A stretch of DNA of 11,358 nucleotides, taken from positions 1 to 11,358 of the forward strand of contig CAKPJR010000028.1 in assembly GCA_934162925.1 (NCBI GenBank), given 5' to 3'. Made by a program: the position numbers and the translations under genes. Each line of letters starts with the position of its first letter. Position 1 is the first letter of the stretch. Shown piece after piece: positions 1 through 7,777 of the stretch. The notes below the pieces were generated by a model, which ran no database searches, was not told where the DNA came from, and saw nothing but the letters and a program-made list of their open reading frames with translations. Source of the stretch: an uncultured Clostridia bacterium (GTDB lineage Bacteria > Bacillota > Clostridia > TANB77 > CAG-508).

Positions 1-18
1 TTGTATATGTTTTAGAAA

Positions 19-58
19 AAAAACAAAGTATTATTTGTTCAAATAATACTTTGTTTTT
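19..58 (-). terminator. Rho-independent terminator of the ROK kinase gene
   Basis: A perfect 18-bp inverted repeat (19-36 and 41-58) encloses the four-base loop GTTC, and on the minus strand it is followed by a short T-run. It begins 4 bases after the ROK kinase stop codon, as expected for the terminator of that gene. The stem is almost symmetrical with A/T runs on both sides, so it could also stop transcription entering on the plus strand. Confidence 0.85.
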
Positions 59-62
59 CTCC

Positions 63-965
63 TTATATCATTGCCGCACCTATTATTCCTGCATCATTTT
101 TTAGTTCTGCTACTACAATTTCAGGGATTTGCTCTTTGTTATATAATTCTCCATTTTCATTAATTTTATTTTTTAATCTTTCTATAAATATTTTTTCGTA
201 ATGACCAAAGCTTCCTCCAATTGATATTGCTTGTGGTTCAAATATATTTATTAGATTAACTAATCCAATTTCTAAGTTTTCTATGTATTCATCTATTATT
301 TTATCCAGCTCATTATTTTCTTTATTATGTTCCATAAATTCTCTTATTTTTTTACCATCTGTAGTCCCTAGGTTAAACACTTTGCTTATTTTTTCTTTTA
401 GTCTTTTCATAGATGCATAAACTTCAAAACATCCTTTTCTTCCACAATTACATTCTGTTCCGTTCTTCTTTATTACCATATGCCCCACTTCAAAACCAGA
501 ATATCTTTTAGGCTTTAGAAGTTTTCCATCTAAAAATACTGCTCCTCCTACACCTGTTCCTATAATTAAGAAAAGTGCATCATCATATTTTTTTAAACTC
601 CCAAATCTTTTTTCTGCTATTGCTGCACATTTAGCATCATTTTCTATATATATTGGAAGGTTAAATTGTTTTTTTAGCTCTGTTACAATTTCAAAGTTTT
701 CAATTCCTAAGTTTTCTGCTTTTATTACTGATGTTTTTGATACAGTGCCAGGGAGTGCAATTCCTATACTTTCTATTTTTTCTTTTTTCAAACTATTTTC
801 CTCTAGTATTTCGTTTATAAGTTCAACTATTGTTTCCAATACAATACTAGACATGTCACTCTTTCTTTTTTCGTAGTCTTTTTCCTTTTTTAATAATAAG
901 TTTCCGCTTTCATCTATTAGCCCTAAGCCAACATGGCTTCCTCCAACATCAACACCAATTTTCAT
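63..965 (-). CDS. ROK-family sugar kinase (glucokinase-like)
   Basis: A 300-residue cytoplasmic kinase of the ROK family, which phosphorylates glucose or related hexoses (N-acetylglucosamine, N-acetylmannosamine, fructose) with ATP. Seen directly: an N-terminal phosphate-binding motif DVGGSH (residues 6-11), the catalytic aspartate in IENDAK (Asp110), the second phosphate loop GTGVGG (136-141), and the ROK zinc site made of EVGH (His162) and CxCGxxGC (172-179), followed by the family glutamate. Length is normal for the family. The ATG start has GGAGG at 972-976, six bases upstream. The substrate cannot be fixed from the motifs; glucokinase is the commonest role for a stand-alone clostridial ROK protein. 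It lies downstream of the pilus operon on the same strand but is separated by a 125-base repeat-like spacer, so it may have its own promoter. It contains no in-frame CGG codon and reads without interruption. Confidence 0.9.
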   Translation of the reverse strand: MKIGVDVGGSHVGLGLIDESGNLLLKKEKDYEKRKSDMSSIVLETIVELINEILEENSLKKEKIESIGIALPGTVSKTSVIKAENLGIENFEIVTELKKQFNLPIYIENDAKCAAIAEKRFGSLKKYDDALFLIIGTGVGGAVFLDGKLLKPKRYSGFEVGHMVIKKNGTECNCGRKGCFEVYASMKRLKEKISKVFNLGTTDGKKIREFMEHNKENNELDKIIDEYIENLEIGLVNLINIFEPQAISIGGSFGHYEKIFIERLKNKINENGELYNKEQIPEIVVAELKNDAGIIGAAMI

Positions 966-1012
966 AATATTCCTCCATAATAAATTGTAATTTGTTTAGT
1001 TTCGGGTGAATT

Positions 1013-1088
1013 CAGGACAGTCCCCAAAATCCCCATGTTTGGTGATTTTGATGGACAGTCCCTAGAATTTTCCCTCGCACAAATTCTA
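1013..1088. repeat. Hairpin-rich intergenic repeat element (REP-like)
   Basis: The spacer between pilC and the ROK gene contains two direct copies of GGACAGTCC (1015-1023 and 1053-1061). Each is a near-palindrome with arms GGAC/GTCC. They flank an imperfect hairpin (AAAATCCCC at 1026-1034, loop 1035-1040, GGTGATTTT at 1041-1049, one mismatch), so the whole of 1015-1061 can fold into one long stem. A further perfect 8-bp stem, TAGAATTT/AAATTCTA, lies at 1063-1070 and 1081-1088 directly after the pilC stop. No T-tract follows in either direction, so this looks less like a standard terminator than a short palindromic repeat of the REP or MITE kind. Its copy number elsewhere is unknown. It may still act to end or stabilise the pil transcript. 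Confidence 0.55.
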
Positions 1089-1090
1089 AT

Positions 1091-2450
1091 TTATAAGTAT
1101 GCTGAGAATAACCAAGTACCCATGTATACATTTATTAATGGTACTAAAACTATTATTGTTACAAATATTAATAAAACTCCAACTATTAAATATACAATTT
1201 CTGGTAATACCTTCATTACTCTTTGTATAATATTATCTATATCTATGTCCATGTATTCTAGTAGTTTTTCCATCATTTCTGATAAATCAGATTGCATACC
1301 TATTTTTAACATCTCTGTTACCATAGGACTTGATAATCCTGATCGTTCAAATGGTTCTATCCAACTCTGTCCAATTAATATATTATTAATAGAAGCTTCT
1401 ATTAATGACAGCATTACTAAATTAGTTGTAATGTTCTTACTTGTTTCTAATGCTTCTTGTATTCTCATCCCATTTTTTAAATTTAATAACACTGCTCTTA
1501 TTAATCTTGAAAAGTCAATTGCATAAATCAGCTTTCCGAAAATAGGCATTTTATATTTAAAATAGTGATAATTGTATTTTCCATGCGGAGTTTTTATATA
1601 TATGACTATTCCTACTATTATCGCTAATATTATGAATGTTGGAATATACCAAAATTCTATCAAATTATCCAGTACTCCTTTAAACCATAATGTCGGTCCT
1701 GGTAATTGATCTTCACTTCCTACTTCTTCAAAAACTTTTTGTATTCCTGGAATTGATAATAAAGTTCCTAGTATTAGCAATGCAAGTAACCCCAAAAACA
1801 TTACTAAGTTGGGCACTAGAATCTTTCTTATTCTTTTTGTCATAGCTTCACTATCTTCCAGATATTTTACTGCTTGTTCTAAGGCCCTTGTTAATGAACC
1901 GTGATAATTCCCCTACTTTTATCATATTAATATAAATTGGTGGAAAGACTCCTGCATAATATTCCATAGTAGTATACATATTTTCTCCTGCTTCAACTCC
2001 TAGCAGTATATCTTCTATTATCGCTTTAAAAGAATCATTTTCTGTTGTCTCTATAATTGTAGATAATGCATGTATATTATTAAAATTAGCTTTCTTCAAT
2101 AAATAAAAATTCTGTGTAAAAACAACTATATCTCTATTTGTTATATTAACATTACTAAAAAGTGCTTTTTTTGCTTTTTCTGCGAAGCTATTCCCTTTTG
2201 AAGTCACATTTTTTGCTATCTCTTGTTCTCTAACAGTTTTTAATACACTGTTACTACTTTCTACATTTTTTTTCTGTTTTTTCATTATTTTGCTAGCTCT
2301 ATTACTAACCTTTATTTGAGTAACAGTTATAGGTAACAGCCCATTTTCTTTAAGTTTCTTCAAGAGAACGAACTTACTTATTGCTTCTACTTTCCTATTG
2401 TGCACAATTTCACCTTTTGAATTTGCTGCTTTATAATTGTATAAAGGCAT
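1091..2450 (-). CDS. pilC: Type IV pilus inner-membrane platform protein PilC (GspF family), split by +1 frameshift at a CGG codon
   Basis: Platform protein of the pilus machine, on which the PilB and PilT motors act to add or remove pilin. The gene is in two frames: codons 1-183 end in VGELS, where the zero frame meets CGG (1899-1901) and stops 14 codons later; the rest is in the +1 frame from the GGT at 1900-1898. Shifting by one base gives a continuous 452-residue protein reading GELSGSL through the break, the conserved turn of the first GspF domain. Two GspF domains are visible, the second with three hydrophobic helices (start of the downstream part, near residues 255-275, and the C-terminus). 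The linker around residues 50-105 is long and lysine-rich, making it larger than the usual 400 residues. I chose the ATG at 2448-2450 because GGAGG lies six bases upstream; a GTG two codons earlier would overlap it. pilT ends 20 bases upstream. Recoding, assembly error or a real pseudogene are all possible. Confidence 0.85.
1899..1901 (-). other. Putative +1 recoding site in pilC (in-frame CGG codon 184)
   Basis: Zero-frame codons read TCA CGG TTC and then run to TAG 14 codons on. Omitting one base gives TCA GGT TCA TTA ACA, i.e. Ser-Gly-Ser-Leu-Thr, matching the conserved GE-SG-L region of GspF/PilC proteins. Deleting the A of TCA instead gives the same residues, so the exact skipped base is not determined by the sequence. 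No Shine-Dalgarno-like stimulator or strong downstream hairpin is evident, apart from an AGGGG about 10 bases upstream. Confidence 0.6.
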
Positions 2451-2470
2451 ACACACCCTCCATTTCTAAA

Positions 2471-3569
2471 TCATCCTCTTTTTATTTTCATTTGCATTAT
2501 TGTTCTATTTAAAGTTTCTATATTTTTTTCTTCTATTTGCGCTTTTGCTTGAGCTAGGCTTATTTTTTCATCAACAAATAATTTAGCTATTGCATTTATA
2601 AGACTTACATTTCCTTTTTCACTATTACTTTGTATTGCATCTTCTAATTCTGATACACTAAATTTTTCTTTTCTAATGCATCCTGAAACTACATTATCTA
2701 CCACCATAACTTCTGGCAATAACACCAATTTTCCGTCCAATCCTTTTAAAAGTCTTTGAGATACAACTAATTTTAATAAAGACGACATTAAATATTTTAT
2801 ACTTGCCTGATCTCTTACTTCATAAAAATTTATCATTCTATCTATTGTTTCTGCACAAGATTTTGTATGTAATGTTCCAATTACTAAATGTCCTGATTCT
2901 GCCATATCTATTGCTGCTTCCATTGTTTCTTTATCTCTTATTTCTCCGTATTACTAGTATGTCGCAGTCTTCTCTTAAAGAGTTTTTTACTCCTTCTCTA
3001 AAACTTGTAACATCTCCGCCTCTTCCTACTTCTTTTTGTACTATTATAGACTTTTTACAAGTATGCTTAAACTCTATTGGTTTTTCTAATGTTAAAATCT
3101 TTTTATTCTGTGTCTCATTTATCTCATTTATTAAAGCATTTAATGTTGTAGTTTTTCCTGAGTTCGTCTTTCCTGTAACAAGAATTAGTCCTTGAGGTTG
3201 AAGTGTCATTCTTCTTACTATATCTGGTACTCCCAATTCTTCAAATTTTGGAAGTGTATTTTTTATAATTCTTAATGTAAAAATTGGCATATCATCTGCC
3301 GAAGATATATTTACTCTTAATCTTACATCTCCATATTCATAAGATGTATCTAGTGTTTTTACTGTTTTATATATTTCATCTTTATCTATGTTTCCTCTTA
3401 CAAAATAATCATACGCTTCGTATAGCTCTGATTCTCCTAAAACATCTTCCTCTTCTATTTCTACTAATTCTCTTGAAATTCTCATTATAGGCTTTAATCC
3501 ATTAATTAAGTGCACATCAGATGCATCATTTTTTATTGCAATGTCTAAGACTTTATTTATATTTACCAT
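2471..3569 (-). CDS. pilT: Type IV pilus retraction ATPase PilT, split by +1 frameshift at a CGG codon
   Basis: Cytoplasmic hexameric ATPase that depolymerises pili, giving twitching motility and DNA uptake. The upstream part (codons 1-207) carries the PilT N-terminal domain (NDASDVHL near residue 14) and Walker A, TGKTNSGKTT (132-141). The zero frame then meets CGG at 2946-2948 inside Walker B and stops four codons later. The +1 frame continues without a gap as GEIRDKETMEAAIDMAESGH, with the His box (GTLHT) and the normal C-terminal domain. The joined product is 365 residues, normal for PilT. An oddity: the Asp-box, usually EDPIE, reads EKPIE (162-166). The ATG has AGGAGG just upstream (GTATCCTCCT on the plus strand). 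pilB ends 21 bases before and pilC starts 20 bases after. All expected downstream motifs are intact, which argues against an old pseudogene. Confidence 0.87.
2946..2948 (-). other. Putative +1 recoding site in pilT (in-frame CGG codon 208)
   Basis: Zero-frame codons read GTA ATA CGG AGA AAT AAG AGA TAA. Omitting the C gives GTA ATA GGA GAA ATA AGA GAT, i.e. VIGEIRD, the Walker B region with its catalytic glutamate, near-identical to the LLGEIRD in PilB of the same operon. The glycine is family-conserved, so the frame change can be placed to within a codon or so. Confidence 0.65.
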
Positions 3570-3590
3570 CGTATCCTCCTTAAAATATCT

Positions 3591-5219
3591 TTAGTATATT
3601 ATTAGTTTTTTATTTATTTCTTCCAACGTAGTTATTCCACTAATTACTTTGCTAATTCCATCTATTAATAATGGTTTATATGCACCTTTTAGCGCTTCTT
3701 CTCTAACCTCTATACTTGATGCTCCATTTACTATTAATTCTTTAATATTGTCCTCTATATTTAAGACTTCATATATACCTATTCTTCCATAATATCCACT
3801 ATTATTGCATTCTTTACATCCTACTACATCATAAGTAAATTTTCCTTCTAGATTAAAATCAAAATTATATTTTTTGCCAATTTGTAATATTATGTTTTTT
3901 TCTTCTTCTGTAAATTCTCTTTGTTTTGCACATTTTTTGCATATTTTTCTTACCAATCTCTGTGATACAGTAGTCCCTACAGTACTAGAAATATCATAAT
4001 TAGAAATCCCCATTTTTCTAAGTCTTGTTATAACCTCTATTGCATCAATTGTATGAATTGTTGAAAGTACATAATGACCAGTTTGTCCTGCCTGTAAAGC
4101 TATTTCTGCAGTTTCTTTATCCCTTATTTCTCCAAGTAAAATTATGTCAGGATCCTGTCTCAATACTGTTCTTAAAGAATCTGAAAACCTAAGTTTTTCA
4201 TTAATTTCTATTTGATTTAATCCTGGTATACGAATTTCAACTGGATCTTCGATTGTAGTTATATTTATCTCGGGTCTATTTAAATAATCTATTATACTAT
4301 ATAAAGTTGTTGTTTTTCCTTCTCCTGTAGGTGCTGCAATAATAGTTATACTATTTCTTTTGTTAAAGCTTGTCCTTATTAATTCTTTATCATCTGGAAA
4401 ACCTAAATCTGTAAGACCTCTAATATTTAAATTTTTCTTCAATAATCTTAGTACAAACTTTTCTCCATATATATTTTTCTGAGAAGAAACACGTATATTA
4501 TAATCTGGATACATTATAATTCTTCCATCCTGTGATTCTTGTTTTTCCTGAAACATATTTGATATTGCTTTTAATCTTCCTATAATTTGAGTTTGTTTTT
4601 CTTTTGGAATTTTTGCAGCTGTTACCAGTTCTCCATCTATTCTGTACCTTACTCTAACCTCATTTTCTAATGGCTCAATGTGTATATCACTTGCTCTTTT
4701 CTTCATTGCGCTTTTTATTATACTATCTACTAATCCTGTAGTATCCGTATTTGAATTAATATTTTCTGTTGCGGTTCCCTCTAGTAATTCCAATATATTA
4801 TTAATGTTTTTTTCAAAAGTTATATATCTTTCCATTATTAACCCTTTATTTAAAAGAATTAATCTTACAGTATCTACAGATCTTTTATTTAAAGTATCTG
4901 CAAAACATACTTTTATTTTATTTCCTGTTATATCAAATGGTATGGCTTTATTATGCCTAGCAACATCCATTGAAATATAATCAGAGATATTTAAGTTAAT
5001 ATCGTCTTTTGTTAATATAATAGACTTTTCATCTAGTATATCACCTAAGGCTTCTATTAATTGATATTCATCACATAAATGTAGTATATTAATAATTTCT
5101 ATAATTTTTTTATTAGGATTCTCTCTTTGATAATCTAACGCCTTATTAATATCTTCTTCTGTAACTAAACCTCTTCTTACTAATTCTATCCCTATTGGTC
5201 CTTTTCTTTTGTTATCCAT
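3591..5219 (-). CDS. pilB: Type IV pilus assembly (extension) ATPase PilB / GspE family
   Basis: The 542-residue motor ATPase that drives pilin polymerisation from the cytoplasmic face. Residues about 1-150 form the GspE N-terminal domain. The catalytic part has Walker A APTGEGKTT (296-304), Asp box TIEDP (322-326), Walker B with LLGEIRD (361-367), and His box GHYVLSTIHT (381-390). A four-cysteine zinc site, typical of GspE/PilB and absent from PilT, is formed by Cys427, Cys430, Cys468 and Cys471. The ATG start has GGAGG closely upstream. The frame is intact and contains no in-frame CGG, although it uses CGT for Arg (for example in EIRIPG), so the CGN box as a whole is not avoided. It sits between the minor pilin gene (91-base AT-rich gap) and pilT (21 bases). 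Confidence 0.95.
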   Translation of the reverse strand: MDNKRKGPIGIELVRRGLVTEEDINKALDYQRENPNKKIIEIINILHLCDEYQLIEALGDILDEKSIILTKDDINLNISDYISMDVARHNKAIPFDITGNKIKVCFADTLNKRSVDTVRLILLNKGLIMERYITFEKNINNILELLEGTATENINSNTDTTGLVDSIIKSAMKKRASDIHIEPLENEVRVRYRIDGELVTAAKIPKEKQTQIIGRLKAISNMFQEKQESQDGRIIMYPDYNIRVSSQKNIYGEKFVLRLLKKNLNIRGLTDLGFPDDKELIRTSFNKRNSITIIAAPTGEGKTTTLYSIIDYLNRPEINITTIEDPVEIRIPGLNQIEINEKLRFSDSLRTVLRQDPDIILLGEIRDKETAEIALQAGQTGHYVLSTIHTIDAIEVITRLRKMGISNYDISSTVGTTVSQRLVRKICKKCAKQREFTEEEKNIILQIGKKYNFDFNLEGKFTYDVVGCKECNNSGYYGRIGIYEVLNIEDNIKELIVNGASSIEVREEALKGAYKPLLIDGISKVISGITTLEEINKKLIIY

Positions 5220-5310
5220 AAGTTTTCCTCCTTAATTTGCATATATAATTATTATAATATATTTTTATATTATTTTATATATTATTTTGTTCATTACATA
5301 AAACTTCCAA

Positions 5311-6162
5311 TTATATTTTTTCCCATATTCCTATATCCTCATTCTGAAAATCGCTTTTAACAACATATTTCGTACCTATGTCAACTAATTTTTCATATCC
5401 ATTTTGTTCTTCCAGATAATCATTTGTATTGCTAAACAAATATTTTATATCTGTTTCATCTTCTGGGTTGACTGCATATCTTGGAATCCATTTATATTTT
5501 GTATAAGTGTCTTCTATTTTATCTCCTATTTTTAAATTATTGCTTGTTATTGCAATAGTTGCATAAATATTTTCATTGTAATTATACCATGTAGCATCAT
5601 TTTCATCGCAAACAATATATTCGCTATTTTTTTGTTTTACTGGATAAATTTTTTCTCCAGCATTCAAGTTAATTAAACTTAAATCTGGCTTGTTTGGTGT
5701 TACAATTTTTTCTCTGTTTTTGTTTTTTCTCATTGTAATACTTTGTTTTTTATTTCCTAATTTATATTGCACTGTAGCTGTAACTTCTTTGAGTAAATCT
5801 AGCTTTCCTTCATTTCCTTCTAATTCGTTATATTTTTGTACTTTTATTATAATTTTAAAAGGAGTCTCTACATCTGTATTTTCGTCATTTACAGCCTTTA
5901 CGCCTGAACTATTATATTTTTCATTTAAATATGTTATCAACTTTTCTTCAGTTACTTCTTCATAATATAGTTTATCTACGTATTCAAATATATCAATTAT
6001 ATAATTGTTTGCTTTACTCATTCTTTTTAAGGAACTATTCGATAAATAAATATTATATGCTAATGTTGCTATTATTGCTGTAAATATTGTTATTATAATT
6101 ATTGCCATGATGGCATCCGAAGCAACGAATCCATCACTGTTTTTTAAGTTTCTTTTTTTCAT
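5311..6162 (-). CDS. Minor pilin / pseudopilin-like protein (PilV- or GspI-like)
   Basis: A 283-residue protein with a class III (prepilin) signal. A short basic leader ends in SDG at residue 11, with cleavage expected between Gly11 and Phe12, followed by a single hydrophobic helix (about 12-40) that would pack in the pilus core. The residue at mature position +5, normally Glu, is Asp (FVASD), a conservative change. The remaining 240 residues are a soluble domain of no family I recognise, with a lysine- and asparagine-rich middle (KKQSITMRKNKNREK) and several Trp/Tyr residues near the end. The size and position next to the PilD-like gene suggest a tip or minor pilin that primes assembly. The ATG start has AAGGAG upstream. 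Pilin class is confident; the exact minor-pilin type is not. Confidence 0.75.
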   Translation of the reverse strand: MKKRNLKNSDGFVASDAIMAIIIITIFTAIIATLAYNIYLSNSSLKRMSKANNYIIDIFEYVDKLYYEEVTEEKLITYLNEKYNSSGVKAVNDENTDVETPFKIIIKVQKYNELEGNEGKLDLLKEVTATVQYKLGNKKQSITMRKNKNREKIVTPNKPDLSLINLNAGEKIYPVKQKNSEYIVCDENDATWYNYNENIYATIAITSNNLKIGDKIEDTYTKYKWIPRYAVNPEDETDIKYLFSNTNDYLEEQNGYEKLVDIGTKYVVKSDFQNEDIGIWEKI

Positions 6163-6196
6163 TATATTCTCCTTGCAAAAATTTCAATTTATACTA

Positions 6197-6988
6197 TTAA
6201 TTAAAGAAATTATATATAATTAATATTAATATATTCGAAAAACATAGGTAAAATCCTAAAGATTGCTGCATATCATTTTCACTATTAGTATTTTTTGATT
6301 TGATTGATTTTATATTGTATCTAATTTGGTTTATATTAGAAACTAATAACGCTAATCCTATGCTAATAATTGTAATAGTTTCATTTGTGGCTATTGTCAA
6401 ATATAAGCATAAATTTAATATTTGCATTAAATATTCTTCATTTTTGTTTTGTCTTAATAGTATATTTATAAATATAATTATAATTAAAGTACTTAAATAT
6501 ATCACATATTTATACATATTATAATTTAGTATATATAAATATATTATATATATTATTTCAATAACTAATCCAAATAATAATACAGGTTTAGAAATAGAAT
6601 GGCTTTCCTTTTCAATTCCTCCGATTATAAACAATGTAGAAACATAAAAAAATCCGAATAATAGATATACTATTTTTGACGTATTTATGCTATATATGTT
6701 TATTTTTAAAGATAGAGCAAATAATAGAAATAAAATTCCTGAAAAAATTTCTAGGCAAATATATCTTGGTCTTATTTTTTCTTTACAATATCTACACTTT
6801 CCCCCTAAAAATATATAGCTCAAAATTGGTATCATATCCCAAAATCCTAATCTATGATTACACTTAGGACAATATGATCTTTTATGTGTTATATCTTGTT
6901 TTAGTGGTATTCTATATATTGCAAGTGAAAAAAAACTTCCGAGTAATGTTCCTATTATAAATATTGTTAAATATATTATTATTTCCAA
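6197..6988 (-). CDS. PilD-like prepilin peptidase homologue, catalytic aspartates apparently missing
   Basis: A 263-residue polytopic membrane protein. The N-terminal domain is a clear match to bacterial prepilin peptidases (PilD): a first membrane helix, GSFF.LAIYRIP (17-28), then the cytoplasmic zinc loop with Cys40, Cys43, Cys65 and Cys68 around FWDMIPILSY. The A24 peptidase half is hydrophobic with about six helices, but I cannot find its two catalytic aspartates. Where families have D.....IPD, this protein has IGGIEKESHSISKP (122-135). Where they have GxGD(V/A)K, it has QNKNEEYLMQ (180-189). It may therefore be an inactive paralogue or a strongly diverged enzyme, with cleavage done by another peptidase elsewhere in the genome. 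The start is TTG at 6988-6986, chosen because AAGGAG lies nine bases upstream and the protein begins directly with the first helix. Confidence 0.75.
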   Translation of the reverse strand: MEIIIYLTIFIIGTLLGSFFSLAIYRIPLKQDITHKRSYCPKCNHRLGFWDMIPILSYIFLGGKCRYCKEKIRPRYICLEIFSGILFLLFALSLKINIYSINTSKIVYLLFGFFYVSTLFIIGGIEKESHSISKPVLLFGLVIEIIYIIYLYILNYNMYKYVIYLSTLIIIIFINILLRQNKNEEYLMQILNLCLYLTIATNETITIISIGLALLVSNINQIRYNIKSIKSKNTNSENDMQQSLGFYLCFSNILILIIYNFFN

Positions 6989-7077
6989 TTCTATTTGCTC
7001 CTTTATAGCATTTTAGGCATATACATATAAATGCACATGCCATTCAATGTTGTTACTATTAACTTTTTTCTATCAAA

Positions 7078-7305
7078 TTAATAATAATCGCTAACATTTT
7101 TTACTTCACCGTTTACTGTAACTTTTCCGTTAGATAAGTTTAATTCTGCGTTTCTAGCTTCAGCTGTATTGTTAGCAGCATCTTTTGCATTAGTAAATAA
7201 ACCTCCGTTTAAAGCAACTGTTATACTAACACCTACTAATATTAACATTACTATAATAGTAATAACTAAAGCTACTAGTGTAATACCTTTTTGTTCTTTC
7301 ATCAT
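7078..7305 (-). CDS. Very short type IV pilin-like protein
   Basis: A 75-residue prepilin. The six-residue leader MMKEQK plus Gly7 is followed by ITLVALVIT and a hydrophobic helix to about residue 30, the class III signal seen in many clostridial pilin-like proteins; cleavage is expected at Gly7/Ile8. Mature position +5, normally Glu, is Ala. The body after the helix is only about 45 residues (NAKDAANNTAEARNAE then a TVNGEV stretch), far shorter than ordinary pilins of 120-180 residues, and has no cysteine pair. The frame ends at a clean TAA. AAAGGAGG lies just upstream of two consecutive ATGs; the first is used here. Its place in the middle of the operon after pilO and before the PilD-like gene fits a major or core pilin, but a minor role is possible. 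Confidence 0.8.
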   Translation of the reverse strand: MMKEQKGITLVALVITIIVMLILVGVSITVALNGGLFTNAKDAANNTAEARNAELNLSNGKVTVNGEVKNVSDYY

Positions 7306-7336
7306 TTGTTTCCCTCCTTTTAAAATTATTATATAT

Positions 7337-7355
7337 ATTATTTAAAATAAATAAT
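7337..7355 (-). other. Weak A/T-only hairpin between the small membrane gene and the pilin gene
   Basis: An 8-bp stem ATTATTTA/TAAATAAT with a 3-base loop starts two bases after the stop of the 7357-7761 gene. It has no G/C and no T-tract. It could modulate stability or partial termination of the polycistronic transcript ahead of the pilin gene, but in sequence this AT-rich it may be chance. Confidence 0.25.
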
Positions 7356-7356
7356 A

Positions 7357-7761
7357 TCAAAACTTACCAGATTTATTGTAATAAACCTCTTTATTTTCTG
7401 TATTTGTTTCATTACTTATTGAATTTATATTATTTGTAACCTCAGTATTTGTTACTTCTGTACTACTATTTGTACTAGAATCTGCAAAAGGATTTGGATT
7501 TCCCTTTTTGTAATCTTTTTTAGATTCATATGCATTTAAATCTGTTTCATCTATATAATGAGTTTTTACTATGTTTTGTGTTTCATCTAAATTTTCTTTT
7601 AATTCCGATTTTATATCTTCTGGGAATTCGTAAGCTTGTCTTTTTATTGGTATAGTTTTATTCTTTGGAATATAATCATAAAACACTATTCCAAGAATTA
7701 GTACTATAGCTATTAATAATAATATAACAATTCCCGCTTCTTTTGCAATAGTTTTTATCAT
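7357..7761 (-). CDS. Small membrane-anchored pilus-cluster protein (possible PilP-like)
   Basis: A 134-residue protein with one N-terminal membrane helix (about residues 10-29) and a long outside domain. I do not recognise a family with certainty. Visible features are IPIKRQAYEFP (37-47), a charged stretch, then the motif NPNPFAD (88-94), which recalls the DPF motif of PilP-type proteins that bind the PilN/PilO pair, and an Asn/Thr/Ser-rich tail (95-125). The gene starts 16 bases after pilO, with AAGGAGG before its ATG. Its position straight after pilMN and pilO is where pilP stands in Gram-negative clusters, so an alignment-complex role is inferred; no sequence proof. It has no in-frame CGG. 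Confidence 0.6.
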   Translation of the reverse strand: MIKTIAKEAGIVILLLIAIVLILGIVFYDYIPKNKTIPIKRQAYEFPEDIKSELKENLDETQNIVKTHYIDETDLNAYESKKDYKKGNPNPFADSSTNSSTEVTNTEVTNNINSISNETNTENKEVYYNKSGKF

Positions 7762-7777
7762 AAATACCTCCTTAGTT

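Noticed and set aside
1035..1526. 163-residue open frame on the plus strand across pilC
   Set aside because: It is the antisense shadow of pilC; the opposite strand carries the clear GspF domain, and this frame has no ribosome site or known motif.
2803..3195. 130-residue plus-strand frame across pilT
   Set aside because: Hydrophobic Leu/Phe-rich translation typical of the reverse complement of an AT-rich gene; pilT is unmistakable on the other strand.
1091..3569. Simple decay of pilT and pilC as pseudogenes
   Set aside because: Not excluded, but not preferred: each has one lesion only, all other motifs are intact, there are no internal stops in the restored frame, and the lesions share the same codon context with pilO.
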